From NCBI GenBank assembly GCA_037176845.1, contig JAYKXP010000002.1, positions 682,001-746,000 of the forward strand: a stretch of 64,000 nt of DNA, in the 5' to 3' direction. Origin of the DNA: Paramarasmius palmivorus. Taxonomy: Eukaryota; Basidiomycota; Agaricomycetes; Agaricales; Marasmiaceae. Shown here piece by piece: positions 21,086 through 32,340 of the stretch; the stretch's first letter is position 1; each line of letters starts with the position of its first letter. Both the position numbers and the translations under genes were made by a program. A model generated the notes under the pieces. It was not told where the DNA came from. It searched no databases and saw only the letters and a list, made by a program, of their open reading frames with translations.

Positions 21086-22198
21086 ATGCATGGCAAGTTC
21101 TGGTATTCTGCATTTTTCTGATATCTAGCTAACTTCTATATAGGATTAGTAGCCTATGATGACGACAGCGAGGATGAAAGGTCAACTCAGCAAGAAAATG
21201 TGAGAGTCTTCATCGTCATAATTCCACATAGCCGTTTCCCTCTTTGCTCGCACTTGTTCTGTCTCGGATAGGGTAGCAAGTCAAGGTCGAGTAAAGACAC
21301 AGAAAAGGATGAATGTCAGTATCAATTAAACTCAATATATTTCCATACTCATATCGTTATAGCTCGACGCACTGGCAAAATCCAGAAATCTCAAGTCATT
21401 ATTAAAAAACCTCGAATATCGCATCCTCATACGCGTACACATATATCGGAAGATATACAAGATCCACCGAAACCCTCGACTTCCCAAAGCAGCTTGCCCG
21501 ATAATGAACCAGAGGCCGGACATGAACCAAGCTCAAATACCAACACACCTTCAGAAGCCGAAGAATTGGCACGAATACGCAGCATACTCCGGCCGCCACC
21601 GATACCAGGTCTCGATGACTGGGGTATCCCACCAGAAGTACCAGAGGAAGAACGAGAACCCTGTGATCCTGCCATTGAAGTTTGTACCATTGCCTCACCT
21701 CTTCGCATTGTACTGAGGGATGTCTTGTTTAGGAAAAACTCCATCAATTCCACGCACTAAAACACTCCGACCCCCCGAGACACTTCAATGACTCGCTAAT
21801 GTCTAATCGCTCATTCCGGAACCCACATTTATATGCCAAACTAGTCGAATTTGTCGACGTGGATGAGAGAACTACAAACTTTCCCAAGGAGATGTGGGAT
21901 CCTTATGCAAAGTGTTCGGGACCGAGTGGTTGGGACGCGGAAAAGATTGGTATGAAATCAATAGACTCGATCCAATTGCCGAAGTTGAACTTGATATACA
22001 GCTGCATACCAAAAGTCTCGTTCAGAGCAACAGTCGAAGGAAAAGGAGAAGAGGACACATATCGATTTTACTTCATCGTCATCTTCAGGAAGAGAGAAGG
22101 ACAAGGGTAGATATAATCCTTACAGCAGTGGCGGTAGTGGCCACAGGATACCTACTCACGGAAAGTCTGAGCGTGGGAGGCTGAGATGGAGCAAGTAG
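21086..22198 (+). CDS. SAP30BP: HCNGP / SAP30-binding-protein-like transcription or splicing regulator
   Basis: Nuclear protein of the HCNGP family, linked to Sin3-SAP30 repression and to splicing in animals. Six exons: 21086-21092, 21144-21199, 21272-21314, 21363-21679, 21733-21949 and 22002-22198, together 278 residues. The first exon is 7 nt, and its intron begins GCAAGT (GC donor); this yields the family start [14 protein letters not shown]. The core reads [67 protein letters not shown] and [15 protein letters not shown] followed by IDFTSSS. The tail is Gly/Ser/Arg-rich. Convergent with the disordered protein ending at 22355. Confidence 0.9.
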
Positions 22199-22354
22199 AG
22201 CAGATCATAGTCATGTTCTTGTTACCACTTTCCTTGTGTCTTGAATAATGCTACTCATGATCGTGAACAGAAAAAAGAACGAGCGAAATCCGCGTGGGTA
22301 CTCCTGCGAAAGCCAATAGGCACTATCGTACATCAGGTATAGACGAAGGGTATC

Positions 22355-24466
22355 CTACCCGAATCTCGCTACAAGATAAGGATACATGGGATCCATATAC
22401 GCAGGATCGAGTTGTCCGTATTGGTAGTAAGCTCCGGCCTGCGGAGCAGGATAGAAACCAGGAGGAGGCCATAGCGGCGCCGACACTGGGGTCCTATTAG
22501 GAGCCGACATGGGCGCAAAGCCCCCAGTTACTGGAGGCGTGCTTCTCGCACGGCTATTACCACTACTAGATCCGCTAGTAGTTGACCATTCTCCATAAGT
22601 CCCTACTTGATTCACCGGCATATCGGTAAACCCAGGGGGCGGAAACAACCTGCTAGGTTGTATGCCCTCTCTCGTTGGCGGCCGACTCCCGGACGCTCTG
22701 CTAGTCCTTCCACTCTGATTTGGTATCAACGCGGATGCGGATCTCGAGTTCACATAGCCCATATGCCCGGTATGAACAGCAGGTCCATAAATGTCGATAG
22801 GAGGCGGCTGAGCTGACACATATCCTGAATATGGATGATGAGGATTCAGATAAGGTGATCCGGGCGCTATTCTAGCGTCGTTGTGTAAACCAGAATGAGA
22901 GGCAAGATTTATCGGTGAAAGGTAGATACGATCTGGGTGTGGCTGCGTATCCGGTATTGAATGATGTGCATATGTCGCAGCATCTTCCCTTCCCTGCAGT
23001 AGGTGTATCGCACTAGGTGTCGAGAGTTCCGACGGTGCGTCAACCTGCTCCCAATCGCCGTCTCCTTCCCCATCGTCAAGGCCCATAGCAACCGCTTGGG
23101 CATATTGAAGATCACGTTCTTCCAGTTCTCTCTTTGCCTGAGCTCTAGCCTTCTCCTTCTCAACATCAAGATCTGAATCTGAGTCGTTCTCGATGGCATC
23201 AATGATAGCAAGACCCATGGTATTAGGTTTGGCCTTTGATTGTCGCCCAGGAAGAAGGTTAGAAAGCCTCCAGCGGCGCTCTGGTATGTTTCTCCTGGGC
23301 TGAGGTGCTATGAGAGGTGGTGGAGGTGGTTGGCGAGGTTGTGAGGTTGGCGAGTCTCCTGGCTTGGGTTTCCCAGGCTTGAACCGTCGCCTACGGTGAT
23401 TACTCGTAAACGGTTCAGAGCTTGTAGGTGAAAGAGACGGGGATGGGGCAGGATCAACATGTGAACTTTCTGGAGATGGTAGGAAGGAAGGTGGTTGCGT
23501 GTTCGGGGTCAAAGGGTCTAATACATGGCCATCTTCTTCACTGCCGCCATGGGTAAAAGTAGGATCTCCTAGTACCTGCGGAGAACGCGGCCGTGAAGAT
23601 GATGCTATCGCCCAAGTAGGTAGCAACTCCCCTGTCGGCTCCTCGTCTCTCCAGGTGCCTTCCCTAGGCGGTGACCACCTATTTGGCGGACTCGGAGGAA
23701 CCAAGACCCCTTCTGCCCTTGGGACATCAGTATTGCTCGAGAAAGACACGTCGGAGGACGGTTGTGGCTCTTGAGCCTTAGGTGGGCTAACAATAACAAC
23801 TGGCCAACTTTGCCCTTCGTTCGTGAAATGACCCTGGCTGTAGGGTGCAGCAAGTGAGGCCGTAGAAGGTGTCGACTCTCCGGCTGTCAAGTCAACTGCT
23901 ATATTTTGGCGCTCGCTCGGACTTTCCCAATATATGATAGGCCGATGTCGATCGTACGGGTCTGTTGCGTTTCTTGGGACGTAATCGACCGTAACAGGAC
24001 CTGAAGCGACCCATGGGAGTGCATTAATGTCGCGAATGAATGTCCGGACTCGAGAAACGTATGAGGTGGTGGATTGCGGCGGCAGTGGTGAAGGAGCCAT
24101 TCGTTTGTAATCTGGTCCCGGTCGTGGTTCGATGAATTCGGGACTGGCATATTGAATATATGGGGTCTCTGTGGGGGTGTGCCCATTTGCATGAGAGGGC
24201 CGTCGTACTTCCTGCATGTCGTCTCTTTTCGATTGTGTCCGCTTTAAAGAGAACCGCCGACCCAGTCCCAATCCTGCCATCTTTCTCTCTATCCCTGATC
24301 TCTCTCGGCTTTCATTCTCCCGCATCCCACTCCCATGAACACTGTTGGAAGACACCTTTCTCTGTCCTTGCCCCGTATGCATCATCGGACTTGAGTGTGG
24401 CGGCGGTGGATGAAAGCTATTTGGGGCTGATGGCTGTGAATGTCGTATCCCATGGCTTCTGGACAT
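22355..24466 (-). CDS. Large, mostly disordered hypothetical protein
   Basis: One uninterrupted frame of 703 residues, long for this intron-dense genome. Composition is dominated by Pro, Ser, Gly, Arg and Thr. A short ordered-looking block (about residues 140-190) reads SRVRTFIRDINALPWVA and HRPIIYWESPSE. A second patch is a charged helix, ENDSDSDLDVEKEKARAQ then KRELEERDLQYAQAVAMG, which may form a coiled coil or ubiquitin-interacting-like helix. The end is Gly/Pro/Tyr-rich. No signal peptide or membrane helix. Function unknown. The start is the first ATG (MSRSHGIRHS). Confidence 0.7.
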   Translation of the reverse strand: MSRSHGIRHSQPSAPNSFHPPPPHSSPMMHTGQGQRKVSSNSVHGSGMRENESRERSGIERKMAGLGLGRRFSLKRTQSKRDDMQEVRRPSHANGHTPTETPYIQYASPEFIEPRPGPDYKRMAPSPLPPQSTTSYVSRVRTFIRDINALPWVASGPVTVDYVPRNATDPYDRHRPIIYWESPSERQNIAVDLTAGESTPSTASLAAPYSQGHFTNEGQSWPVVIVSPPKAQEPQPSSDVSFSSNTDVPRAEGVLVPPSPPNRWSPPREGTWRDEEPTGELLPTWAIASSSRPRSPQVLGDPTFTHGGSEEDGHVLDPLTPNTQPPSFLPSPESSHVDPAPSPSLSPTSSEPFTSNHRRRRFKPGKPKPGDSPTSQPRQPPPPPLIAPQPRRNIPERRWRLSNLLPGRQSKAKPNTMGLAIIDAIENDSDSDLDVEKEKARAQAKRELEERDLQYAQAVAMGLDDGEGDGDWEQVDAPSELSTPSAIHLLQGREDAATYAHHSIPDTQPHPDRIYLSPINLASHSGLHNDARIAPGSPYLNPHHPYSGYVSAQPPPIDIYGPAVHTGHMGYVNSRSASALIPNQSGRTSRASGSRPPTREGIQPSRLFPPPGFTDMPVNQVGTYGEWSTTSGSSSGNSRARSTPPVTGGFAPMSAPNRTPVSAPLWPPPGFYPAPQAGAYYQYGQLDPAYMDPMYPYLVARFG

Positions 24467-25511
24467 GATGAAGACTTGTTCAAAAGGTGTTGCGTGTCAT
24501 GAATGTGGTGTTAAGGGGGAACAAGCCCTTATGACGGGTGTCGACTTTTTCAAGCACAAATTGAAAGAACCAGAGTGATTATGTAGATGCCTCGTGCCCT
24601 TGTTTTCTCATACGCAAGGAACAAGGTGTCCACATGGAGTCCAGACCAACCTGACCAGGCCAAGTCTCTATTTGGGTCAAAAAATGCGGGGTCAGTATAG
24701 TGCATCTAGAGTTCGACAAGTTGAAACACTCACTTGAACGCGATTCCTGCACCGGTCTCACAGTATGACTTCAAGAAGACTTCGGGAGGTGATGTTTGGG
24801 AGATTTCGAACGACTTGAGTAAGTTTTCAGAGCTTCCGTATCTATTTGAATAAGCCATATAGGAATACGCGTAAGAGTGATAGGTTAAAACGCACTGAAC
24901 TAATGCTGGTAGATGCTATCCCTCGAGGCACTTCCGGTGCGTATAACCACCTAAATGGTCTTCATAGGAATCGTGGCAACATTATGAAGTGACAATAAGG
25001 TAGCATTTCAAGAAGAAAAGACTTGGAACTCCGGTGAAGCAACCTTGAAGTTTGAAGGACATGATAGAGGGAGTCAACCAACACCGGCAATTGCCGCTAG
25101 TACTGCTTGTACTCTGCTTCCACAGTGGAATTCACACAACTTCCATGTTCTCTCGCATTTTCTGGTATCAATTCGTTTCATTCCGGAAGCGACTTCTTCG
25201 CGAGTTAGGCCAATCAAGAGCTGTGGAGCTGCTATACCATCTCACCGCACTGCTTCCATAACAGGACAACACCAGATACCCATAGAAATCTTTTTCAGCT
25301 GCTGCCAGTATCAAAAACTCAGTCGAAATCGTCCAGCATCTCGCAATAGAGTACCACTCACGTACGCATTCCTTATCGGGGTGCATTTATATCTTCCAAA
25401 GACTAAACGGGCAGACGTTTGGCAGACACCCCGTGGCTCGTGCCAGGATCAAGACTTTGAATCTTCTCTCTCACACGCCCTGTCGCTTCTCTTGCAGCCT
25501 GAGCCTGTTCG
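24467..25511. other. Intergenic with a gene fragment
   Basis: Upstream region of the disordered protein and of the NACHT gene. Apart from the minus-strand fragment at 24550-24841 I see no supported gene. Confidence 0.4.
24550..24841 (-). pseudogene. Two-exon C-terminal fragment of an unidentified gene
   Basis: A minus-strand exon beginning at 24841 (YGSSENLLKSFEIS, PPEVFLKSYCETGAGIAFK) joins through a GTGAGT to AAATAG intron to DLAWSGWSGLHVDTLFLAYE then a stop at 24550. The splice keeps the frame and the peptide looks protein-like. Upstream of 24841 every frame soon meets a stop, so only the C-terminal part seems to survive. I do not recognise the family. Confidence 0.45.
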
Positions 25512-27365
25512 ATGGCCTTCACTCGCTCGAGAGGTATCCACATCCAAGGAGATGCTCGCAATGAAGTCCATGGCGATCAGATCAACATAAATCACACACG
25601 TACGCAAAATGACGGTGAGTGACTGCTTTTACCGCCCACTGGTCACCCAATCATTCAAACAAGCACTGCAGATAATATACTTCGGATCCTCTCAGAACAG
25701 GCAGCAGTGAATGCGACTCGCGATGCGGAAGCACGTTATCCTGCCCCGAACTGCCATCCCGACACTCGGGTCAGTGTTCTCATGGAGTTGGATAAGTGGA
25801 TTTGTGATAGGGAACAAACGAGGAGGACTAGAATCTACTGGATACATGGGCCTGCTGGTGTAGGGAAGTCGGCGATTGCGCAGAAAGTGTCAGAAGATCA
25901 CGATGGCCAATTAGTCGCAGTCTGGTTCTTCTCGCGGAATGACTCCACTCGCGATAAACTGGATCGTTTCGCTGCGACGATTGCATATCAGTGTTGCAAA
26001 TCCGAGTCGCTCAAGGATGTCAGACCCTTCATCATCGAAGCCATTCGGTCTGATCCCAACATATTCCAGACCTCATTTGAGAATCAGTTTCGTAAACTGA
26101 TACTGGAGCCATTCTCAAAAGTCCATGGAGACAGGACTCCGAGTCTCATTGTCATAGATGGTCTTGACGAATGTTTGGACTTTTCATCTCAAGGGAGGCT
26201 ATTACGGATGGTTGACGATGCCATTGCCTTCTTCACCCCGAACCCATTCATATTTCTCCTTTGCAACCGCCCTGATCCTCATATTCTCAATTGTATAAAC
26301 AGAGCGGCCTTCGCAACGTATCTTAGACGCATCCCGATCTCCTACCAAACCATACGCACCCTGGGATATCTATCCGACTCAGACCTTGATATCGAGAAGT
26401 ATCTCCTCGCACATTTTCGCCGCCTTCGAGATGAACACCCGGCTTTGTGGAACGAGGAGTCGTGGCCCGGTGTAGATGCTGTCAAGTCCCTCGTTTGGAG
26501 GGCTAGTGGACAGTTCATCTTTGCGGCTACTATCATTAAATACATTGATAATCTCGATGAATTACCTCAAGATCGCCTGCAGAGGATCCTCGACACCGAA
26601 CCTGGGGATATCACGGACTCTCCTTATGCAGATTTGGATATGCTGTACCGACAAGTGTTATCTACGTGTCGGAAATGGGATAGAGTCTACCCCATTCTCA
26701 GGTTTTTGGTATCATTCGATCCACGAAAGATACCACGACGTTTGAACGGCCGCTCTACCCATATTATTTGGACTTCGTCATCAATGATAGCCAGGCTATT
26801 CAAGCTCAGGACAGGAGAACTGGAAACGCTCTTCTCAAGACTTCATTCGGTAATACACATACCCGGAGATGGCTCCGACACACAAACCCTACAAACCCTA
26901 CATATCCTACATGCCTCATTCACGGAATTTCTCTTGGACAGAGCTCGCTCAAGAGAGTACCACATTCCTCGATTCTCCAAGTCGGAGTTTAACGATCTCC
27001 TTGCTGATCTCTTCCTTCGCACACTGTCCTCATTTGTATCGCTTTACCCCCCGTATCGCTCAACAGCACGGACATTTCCCAATGCATACAACATTTGGCA
27101 GAGCCGAATTGAAGCATTGAGCGAGCTACAGGAGCTCTCGCTCATGTGGCCACACTGCTGCATGAGAGTTGAGTCACCTAGCTCTAACCTAGTAGCTGTA
27201 TTGGATGGGTTTGACCCTTATCCGAATGCTGCAATAGTGCTGTCACACTGCGAATCGAAGGCGCGTCGATGGGATGAACCTTTGTCGTCAGTTCATTGGA
27301 TGAACATTGTAGCATGGGCCAAGGTTCGTGAGAACCTCGTTTCTGCATACTATAGAAATTCCTGA
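25512..27365 (+). CDS. NACHT-domain STAND NTPase (NLR-like)
   Basis: Fungal NLR-like protein; relatives act in self/non-self recognition and innate-type responses. Exon 1 25512-25614 encodes MAFTRSRGIHIQGDARN and GDQININHT, the usual short N-terminus of agaric NACHT proteins. Exon 2 starts at 25672 with NILRILSEQAAVNATRDA. Walker A is GPAGVGKSAIAQK, Walker B SLIVIDGLDE, followed by FLLCNRPDPHI (sensor) and RIPISYQTIR. The winged-helix region ends near LHILHASFTEFLLD. A TGA at 27363 ends the frame after AKVRENLVSAYYRNS, but the same frame stays open for about 350 nt beyond it with the homologous-looking FIEEFHVAYSNCRQL. A 54-nt intron (27324-27377) would remove the stop. No C-terminal repeat domain is visible. 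Confidence 0.82.
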
Positions 27366-27712
27366 CGAGATGAAAAGTCACTCAGGGAACCAAAACTCCG
27401 AAGCTTTATTCAAAGAATGGATTTATTCATAGAAGAGTTTCATGTCGCTTACAGCAACTGCCGACAACTGATGTCAGGATATCTCTGGGCCACTGACTTA
27501 CTCTGGCTAGAATCATTTTCTCCATTGGTACTTCCCAATACAAGTCAATACGTACTCCCCGAAAACTGGACTGTGATACGCGTCACAGGAAGCACCCGTG
27601 AATTAGTGCAGGATCTATCTACCTCGCTCACCTATTTGGATCAAAGGGCTGTCCATGAAGACGTCCAAAACGATACCTCGTTGACTACTTATTCGGGAGT
27701 GACTACGGTACG

Positions 27713-28582
27713 ATGCATATCAATTCTCGTTACAAGCTCGTGCTCACTGGCTCCTGTGTTCAGGAAGAAGGTCTTGCCCAGATCAAAGCAATTTTTGTGC
27801 AAAAAGGGACCGGCCACCAACAAGACTGGCCTCGGGATACTAACACGGAGTCTACATGGCGGTTCTCAAGTACCATTGGACCGTCAAGCCATGCTCTTAT
27901 ATCTACTGTCAATGATGAAGCTGTGAGCGTGGCTTGTACAATTGATCCATCCCTTCCAGACCAGGAAAGTCCCCAGGGACCTGTTGACCCCGATGAACCT
28001 CACGAACCTCGAAAAACTCTAATTGTGAGGACAGAAAACGGAAGAGTAGGCGTAGATGTTCAGATCATGCCCGATGCAGAACCGCACGATAGGGCGATGA
28101 AAGTCCTGTTAGAGACCCGGTCAAAAAATGGCTTCATGACGATCAGAGTGGTAAGTGTGAACAATCCTAACAAATGTGATTCTATCTCAGCGATATTATT
28201 ACAACTACAGCATCGCGATGGGACTCACCCACTTATCGGGCTCACGACCTACTCCAAAAACGGATTTGTACAAGTTCTCATTCCACGTTCATTTCGTGGG
28301 CTAATACGCCTCCGTACTGGAAACGGATTTGCCGTGTTGTCTAAAGAGTTGTTCACTCAAGTGTCGTCGATGTCGGACTTGGAGTCCGATGAAGATTCTA
28401 GGGTACACAGATCTTTATTGATAGGGCCGCACGAAACGGTGGAACTAGGAGATGAGGTGGAGGTAAATACTGGAAATGGGTTAGTAAGGTTTATGTATGA
28501 CGATGAGACAGAAGGATCAATCTTAAAGGGGCTCATAGGAATATGTAGTAGAATTCTCTGTGCTCGAAAGCCTCAATATTGA
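27713..28582 (+). CDS. DUF7330-type beta-repeat protein
   Basis: Resembles the agaricomycete DUF7330 family, of unknown role. Exons 27713-28150 and 28211-28582 are joined by a 60-nt intron (GTAAGT to CTACAG) and give 269 residues. The hallmark is a recurring strand pattern with an NG turn: TENGRVGVDV, RSKNGFMTIRV, YSKNGFVQVLIPRSFRG, TGNGFAVLS and TGNGLVRFMYDDE. CTIDPSLP before the first repeat matches the family's usual lead-in. No signal peptide. It starts about 350 bp after the NACHT stop on the same strand. The two could be neighbours by chance; DUF7330 genes are numerous in agarics. Confidence 0.72.
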   Translation: MHINSRYKLVLTGSCVQEEGLAQIKAIFVQKGTGHQQDWPRDTNTESTWRFSSTIGPSSHALISTVNDEAVSVACTIDPSLPDQESPQGPVDPDEPHEPRKTLIVRTENGRVGVDVQIMPDAEPHDRAMKVLLETRSKNGFMTIRVVSVNNPNKCDSISAILLQLQHRDGTHPLIGLTTYSKNGFVQVLIPRSFRGLIRLRTGNGFAVLSKELFTQVSSMSDLESDEDSRVHRSLLIGPHETVELGDEVEVNTGNGLVRFMYDDETEGSILKGLIGICSRILCARKPQY

Positions 28583-29233
28583 TAGCTTGAAATACCCATA
28601 TCAGCCCGAGTCCTTTACTGATTTAAATGATATGGTATAATCAATACTCGATTAATGAGCTTGCCAGACGTTTCGAACAAGTGATTGGGACCAGTCGCAG
28701 ACTCGTCAAGACCGTCAATGAACACGTCTGGCTTCAAAGAGCACGAACTAGGAATAACGAGTGAGCATGCACGATCTGCAGTATCTCCGGCGAGACTACA
28801 TACCTGCCCCGATATTCGCAAATAACGCAGTCCAAGTGCGAGCATCAGTCGTTTCTCCACACTAAAGTATATCTGAGAGAACAAGCTACAATCCGAGCGT
28901 TTTTATGCATCAAAAACCTGGGCCTCCTCCTCCTCGCATATCGTTCGTGTAAGAGATGAGCATTTCTTTGGGCCTGAGGCCTGGGAGGTTGTCGCTCAAG
29001 TTAGACATGTAAGGAGCAGAGTGGACGGCCTACCTTGAAAGTGCCTGCCGCCTGCCTCCGCACGAAAATTGCTCGCAAGATGTTCAATATAATCGAGTGT
29101 ATGTATTCGGAAGATGCTAGGTAGATGATACTAATATACAGTGATTCTCTTAGCCCAAACCTGCAGAACCCGAGATAATGCTGGGGTATAAGATACTATC
29201 ATGACATTCGAAAGTCATCGACTACGCCGCCCT
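28583..29233. other. Intergenic, convergent
   Basis: Between the DUF7330-type gene and the pyruvate dehydrogenase kinase gene, tail to tail. No gene or repeat seen. Confidence 0.5.
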
Positions 29234-31062
29234 TTACGGTAAGGGCTCTCTTGAACTTGATAATCTATTCAAATGAATGTAGACGTCGGTTCCAAACCCA
29301 TCCATCGAGATGAGCCTGAGGTCTCCACCAAAGTATCTTGCGTAGAGTCTTGATAGAGGAAGACCGTACCCAAATCCGGCCATGGGCGCTTTGAAGTCGT
29401 CTTGTTGGAAGTTTTCTTCTAGACTCTATTGTTGAGAGTTAATGTCAGAATGCGCCATATCTCGTAGGAAGACCACGTACTGATTCCGGCCTGAGGTTCA
29501 TCGTTGTATACATATATGTCCATATCAATCCCATTGCACTTCGCGGAATACCACCCCCTTCATCAGATATTTTGATCGTGATGTCCTCCTTGCCCTCTAC
29601 GACGATCACTTTAATAGGTGGAAATCCATTGTCCTCGTTGATCGAGCCATCTTTCTGGAGGCCATGCCGTTCCACCACAGCACGCAACGAGTTTTTGAGC
29701 AACTCAAATACGATGTGCGACAAGTGGCCAGGGACATAAGGGAAAGAAAGTTGTTTCGGGCAGATGAGCTGGACTGGAGGTGACGAAATAAGAGCGTAAT
29801 GTTCTTCGCAGACAAAACGAGCGTTTTCAATCGCTTCTTGAACGATGTCATGAACATTCTGTTGGTGGAGTGTGCGTGAGTAAATCTGATAGCTAGAAAT
29901 ACGTATGACCGGAGATGGACGTGACGTACAGCTTTCGTACAGATTATACCGACATAGTCTTCATGAGCTTCTTGCGTGTTCAATGCCACGTCTAAAAACC
30001 CGTAAATCTGGATGCCATAAACGCGGTGAGAATCCAAACTCACGTTGGCCGATGAGAAACCGTATTCCTATCCGTGAGAGATAGAACCTATCCAGCCACT
30101 GCTGCATGTCCAGCCCAATATGTCGTGCACGCTGTGATCGTTTCCATTCCAACACCTGTGATGCGTTCAGATGGGGATCTCACGCAAGGGTTGCATGACG
30201 GAACGTACACCTTGCGCGACGGTGGTCACAGTAGGATCATGACGTTTCTTTATCGAGTCTAGCATTCGTGTAAATCTTGAATTGTAGTCGCGTATTTCCG
30301 GCGGCCAGTTTATTTCTGGGAGTGGTGCAGCGAAATACCTGGTGGAGTTACGCAGAGATTTCAGAGTGTGAAGTAATGGGAAGGAAGGATCCACGCACCT
30401 CTTCTCCATCGGAACTCGCAGTCTGACTTTGTTGAACCCATTCATCGGATCACTCATTGACCCACCAAGCATGGGCACTTCAATGTAACCACCATTAGGC
30501 TGCCCATTCATTGCCTTGGGAAAGTTAGCGTTGGCATGATCATCAACAAACATCATGTGCTCCAAGGATGGATTCGGTGTACTTTCAGGTAACTGGACTT
30601 CGTCCGAACGTGGGGTATTCAAAGCACGCCGTATGTCTGGAGGTAGTCGGGGGATGGGTGGAAATTTGATGAGCTCCTAAGCACGAGAACGAATGAAATG
30701 AGTGGTATAACAGTCTGAGACACGGGCCGGAACATACCTCGAAGCTCTGTGCATACCAGTTCTTCACCTTGACGATAGAAGGCATCTTGCTAAGGTTATG
30801 GGGTAATTCATCGAGTTCCTTGACGCGATGTGCCAGTCGGACAGGGAGTTCCTCGTGTAAAAATTGACTAGCTTTCAGCAAGGTTCCCTGATTCGGATTC
30901 TGACCAAAGAGGACCATCTGTTGAAGAGAAACTGAATGCACACGAGTCAATACGACGAGGAAGTAATTGGACTGCGTAATACTTGCCACCAGTTTGTGGG
31001 AACGATGCAAAATGGTGAATCTTGTCCCACAGGGCAGCAGTTATCCTGAAGCCCGCAGACAT
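29234..31062 (-). CDS. Mitochondrial pyruvate dehydrogenase kinase (PDK/BCKDK family)
   Basis: Phosphorylates and inactivates the E1-alpha subunit of pyruvate dehydrogenase in the mitochondrial matrix. Eight exons: 30987-31062, 30738-30931, 30399-30676, 30209-30338, 30044-30155, 29930-29991, 29481-29858 and 29234-29425, in all 473 residues. The N-terminal bundle shows [24 protein letters not shown] and [17 protein letters not shown]. The GHKL ATP site is complete: N box [17 protein letters not shown]1 [10 protein letters not shown] and G2 [19 protein letters not shown] linker of about 70 residues sits between the third and fourth helices. Intron 1 uses either a GC donor (GGTG|GCAAGT, keeping the conserved QTGVSL) or a GT donor 3 nt upstream that deletes Gly. 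Confidence 0.95.
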
Positions 31063-31778
31063 GATGGTGGTAAGAAGAGAAGAAGGGGAAGCGACTCTAC
31101 TCTTTGCGGAATGCCAGTGGAGACTGGATCACATGTGAAAATCTTGACTCATTTTGGTAGGCCTCTTACCCCAGACTGCTCCAGACGCGGCACGCCGCTT
31201 TCTCTCTCTGCCTCAAGGCAGCTCATGGCCGAAAAGGCTTCATCTTTCTACCAGCCCCGGACCAATACCTACACTGGCGTTACAATCAAATGTCACCTGC
31301 GTTGAATGCGAACAGTACGGATGTTGTTGCCAGTCAATAGCAATGAATAGAGTCTTATTAGGACATATGATTTCCGTTCAATCAACGAGAGAGTTCAATG
31401 AATAGCATGTGAGAGACAATTGAATACTGTTAGAGCTAGTATGACCGACTATACCCGATGGCTTTTCGGGTGTACAATTTCCTGAATGTGCTTGAGCGGA
31501 GGTTTGCGACTTCTCTCAACTTTGTCCTGCAGTACATCACGCAGTCGAGCCCTGAGCGCATCTAGCCCAGTATGAGCTTTATCTCTATGAAGCTGTCAGC
31601 TCTACGTTCCTGTGCCGCAGGTGTAAACTAGACAGGCGGCCAAAACAAGTAAAAAACTGTAAGTAACCACTGCGACGAATCACACCACCACAGGCTGCGC
31701 AGCCCCAGAAATTTGCAAATCGTACAATCCAACTACAATGCACAGATCATCCTGGTGAATAATCACAACTGCCGGATC
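31063..31778. other. Intergenic
   Basis: Upstream of the PDK gene. Short open frames only, no recognisable feature. Confidence 0.4.
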
Positions 31779-32340
31779 CTAGAGCGACCCATTAACATAT
31801 ATGGATATTAAAGTGTAAAGGTCTACACACATAGCAAAGCAGCCCGCCATTGTTTTATCTGGATCCCCCAATCTATGCGAATGGCGAGTAGGGCTGTGGA
31901 CACCTGGGTCAGGCTCCAGGTAGAGTTGTCGAGCGCGTCGCTCGCGGTGAGGAATGTGATGAAGAAACATTCCACCTCCAGTAATCTCCATTCCCAGTCC
32001 CCAAATGAACAAGAATCCTGGCAGAGCTGGCAGCCTGCCGATGTTTGGATTCGTAATCCATGCTGGGGGAAACGGGAATAGTCGCAGAGGGCCTAAGTTT
32101 GGCGAGATTACGGTGATGTTCGGGAGCATGGGCATTGCAGTCCAACCTTGCAACGCCGGGTTCCATCCTTCGACATACATCGCAGCAAAGAAAGGGTTCA
32201 AGGTCTGAGCGATTAGTCGAATATCACCGGCGACCGGTGGATTTGGGTCTCCTGCGGTTACCCGTTTTGCATCTGCCCTGGGTGAAGGAGTCCAGTCGTT
32301 CCAATGGACCTGTATACAGGCATCTGAAAGAGACAGGGTG
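31779..32340 (-). CDS. Hypothetical protein fragment with one possible membrane helix
   Basis: A minus-strand frame runs DACIQVHWNDWTPSPRADAK, VTAGDPNPPVAGDIRLIAQ, NPFFAAMYVEGWNPALQGW and FPFPPAWITNPNIGRLPA, then GFLFIWGLGMEITGGGMFL, and stops at 31779. It looks protein-like, and a CTTTCAG acceptor at about 32327 could bring in an upstream exon, but I could not find a start or a consistent 5' structure. The plausible membrane helix is near the C-terminus, with a basic HHIPHRERRAR after it. Family unknown; may be partial or decayed. Confidence 0.35.

Noticed and set aside
27417..28582. NACHT and DUF7330-type sequence as one fused gene
   Set aside because: The frames differ, the DUF7330-type part has its own ATG at 27713, and no splice pair joining them was evident.
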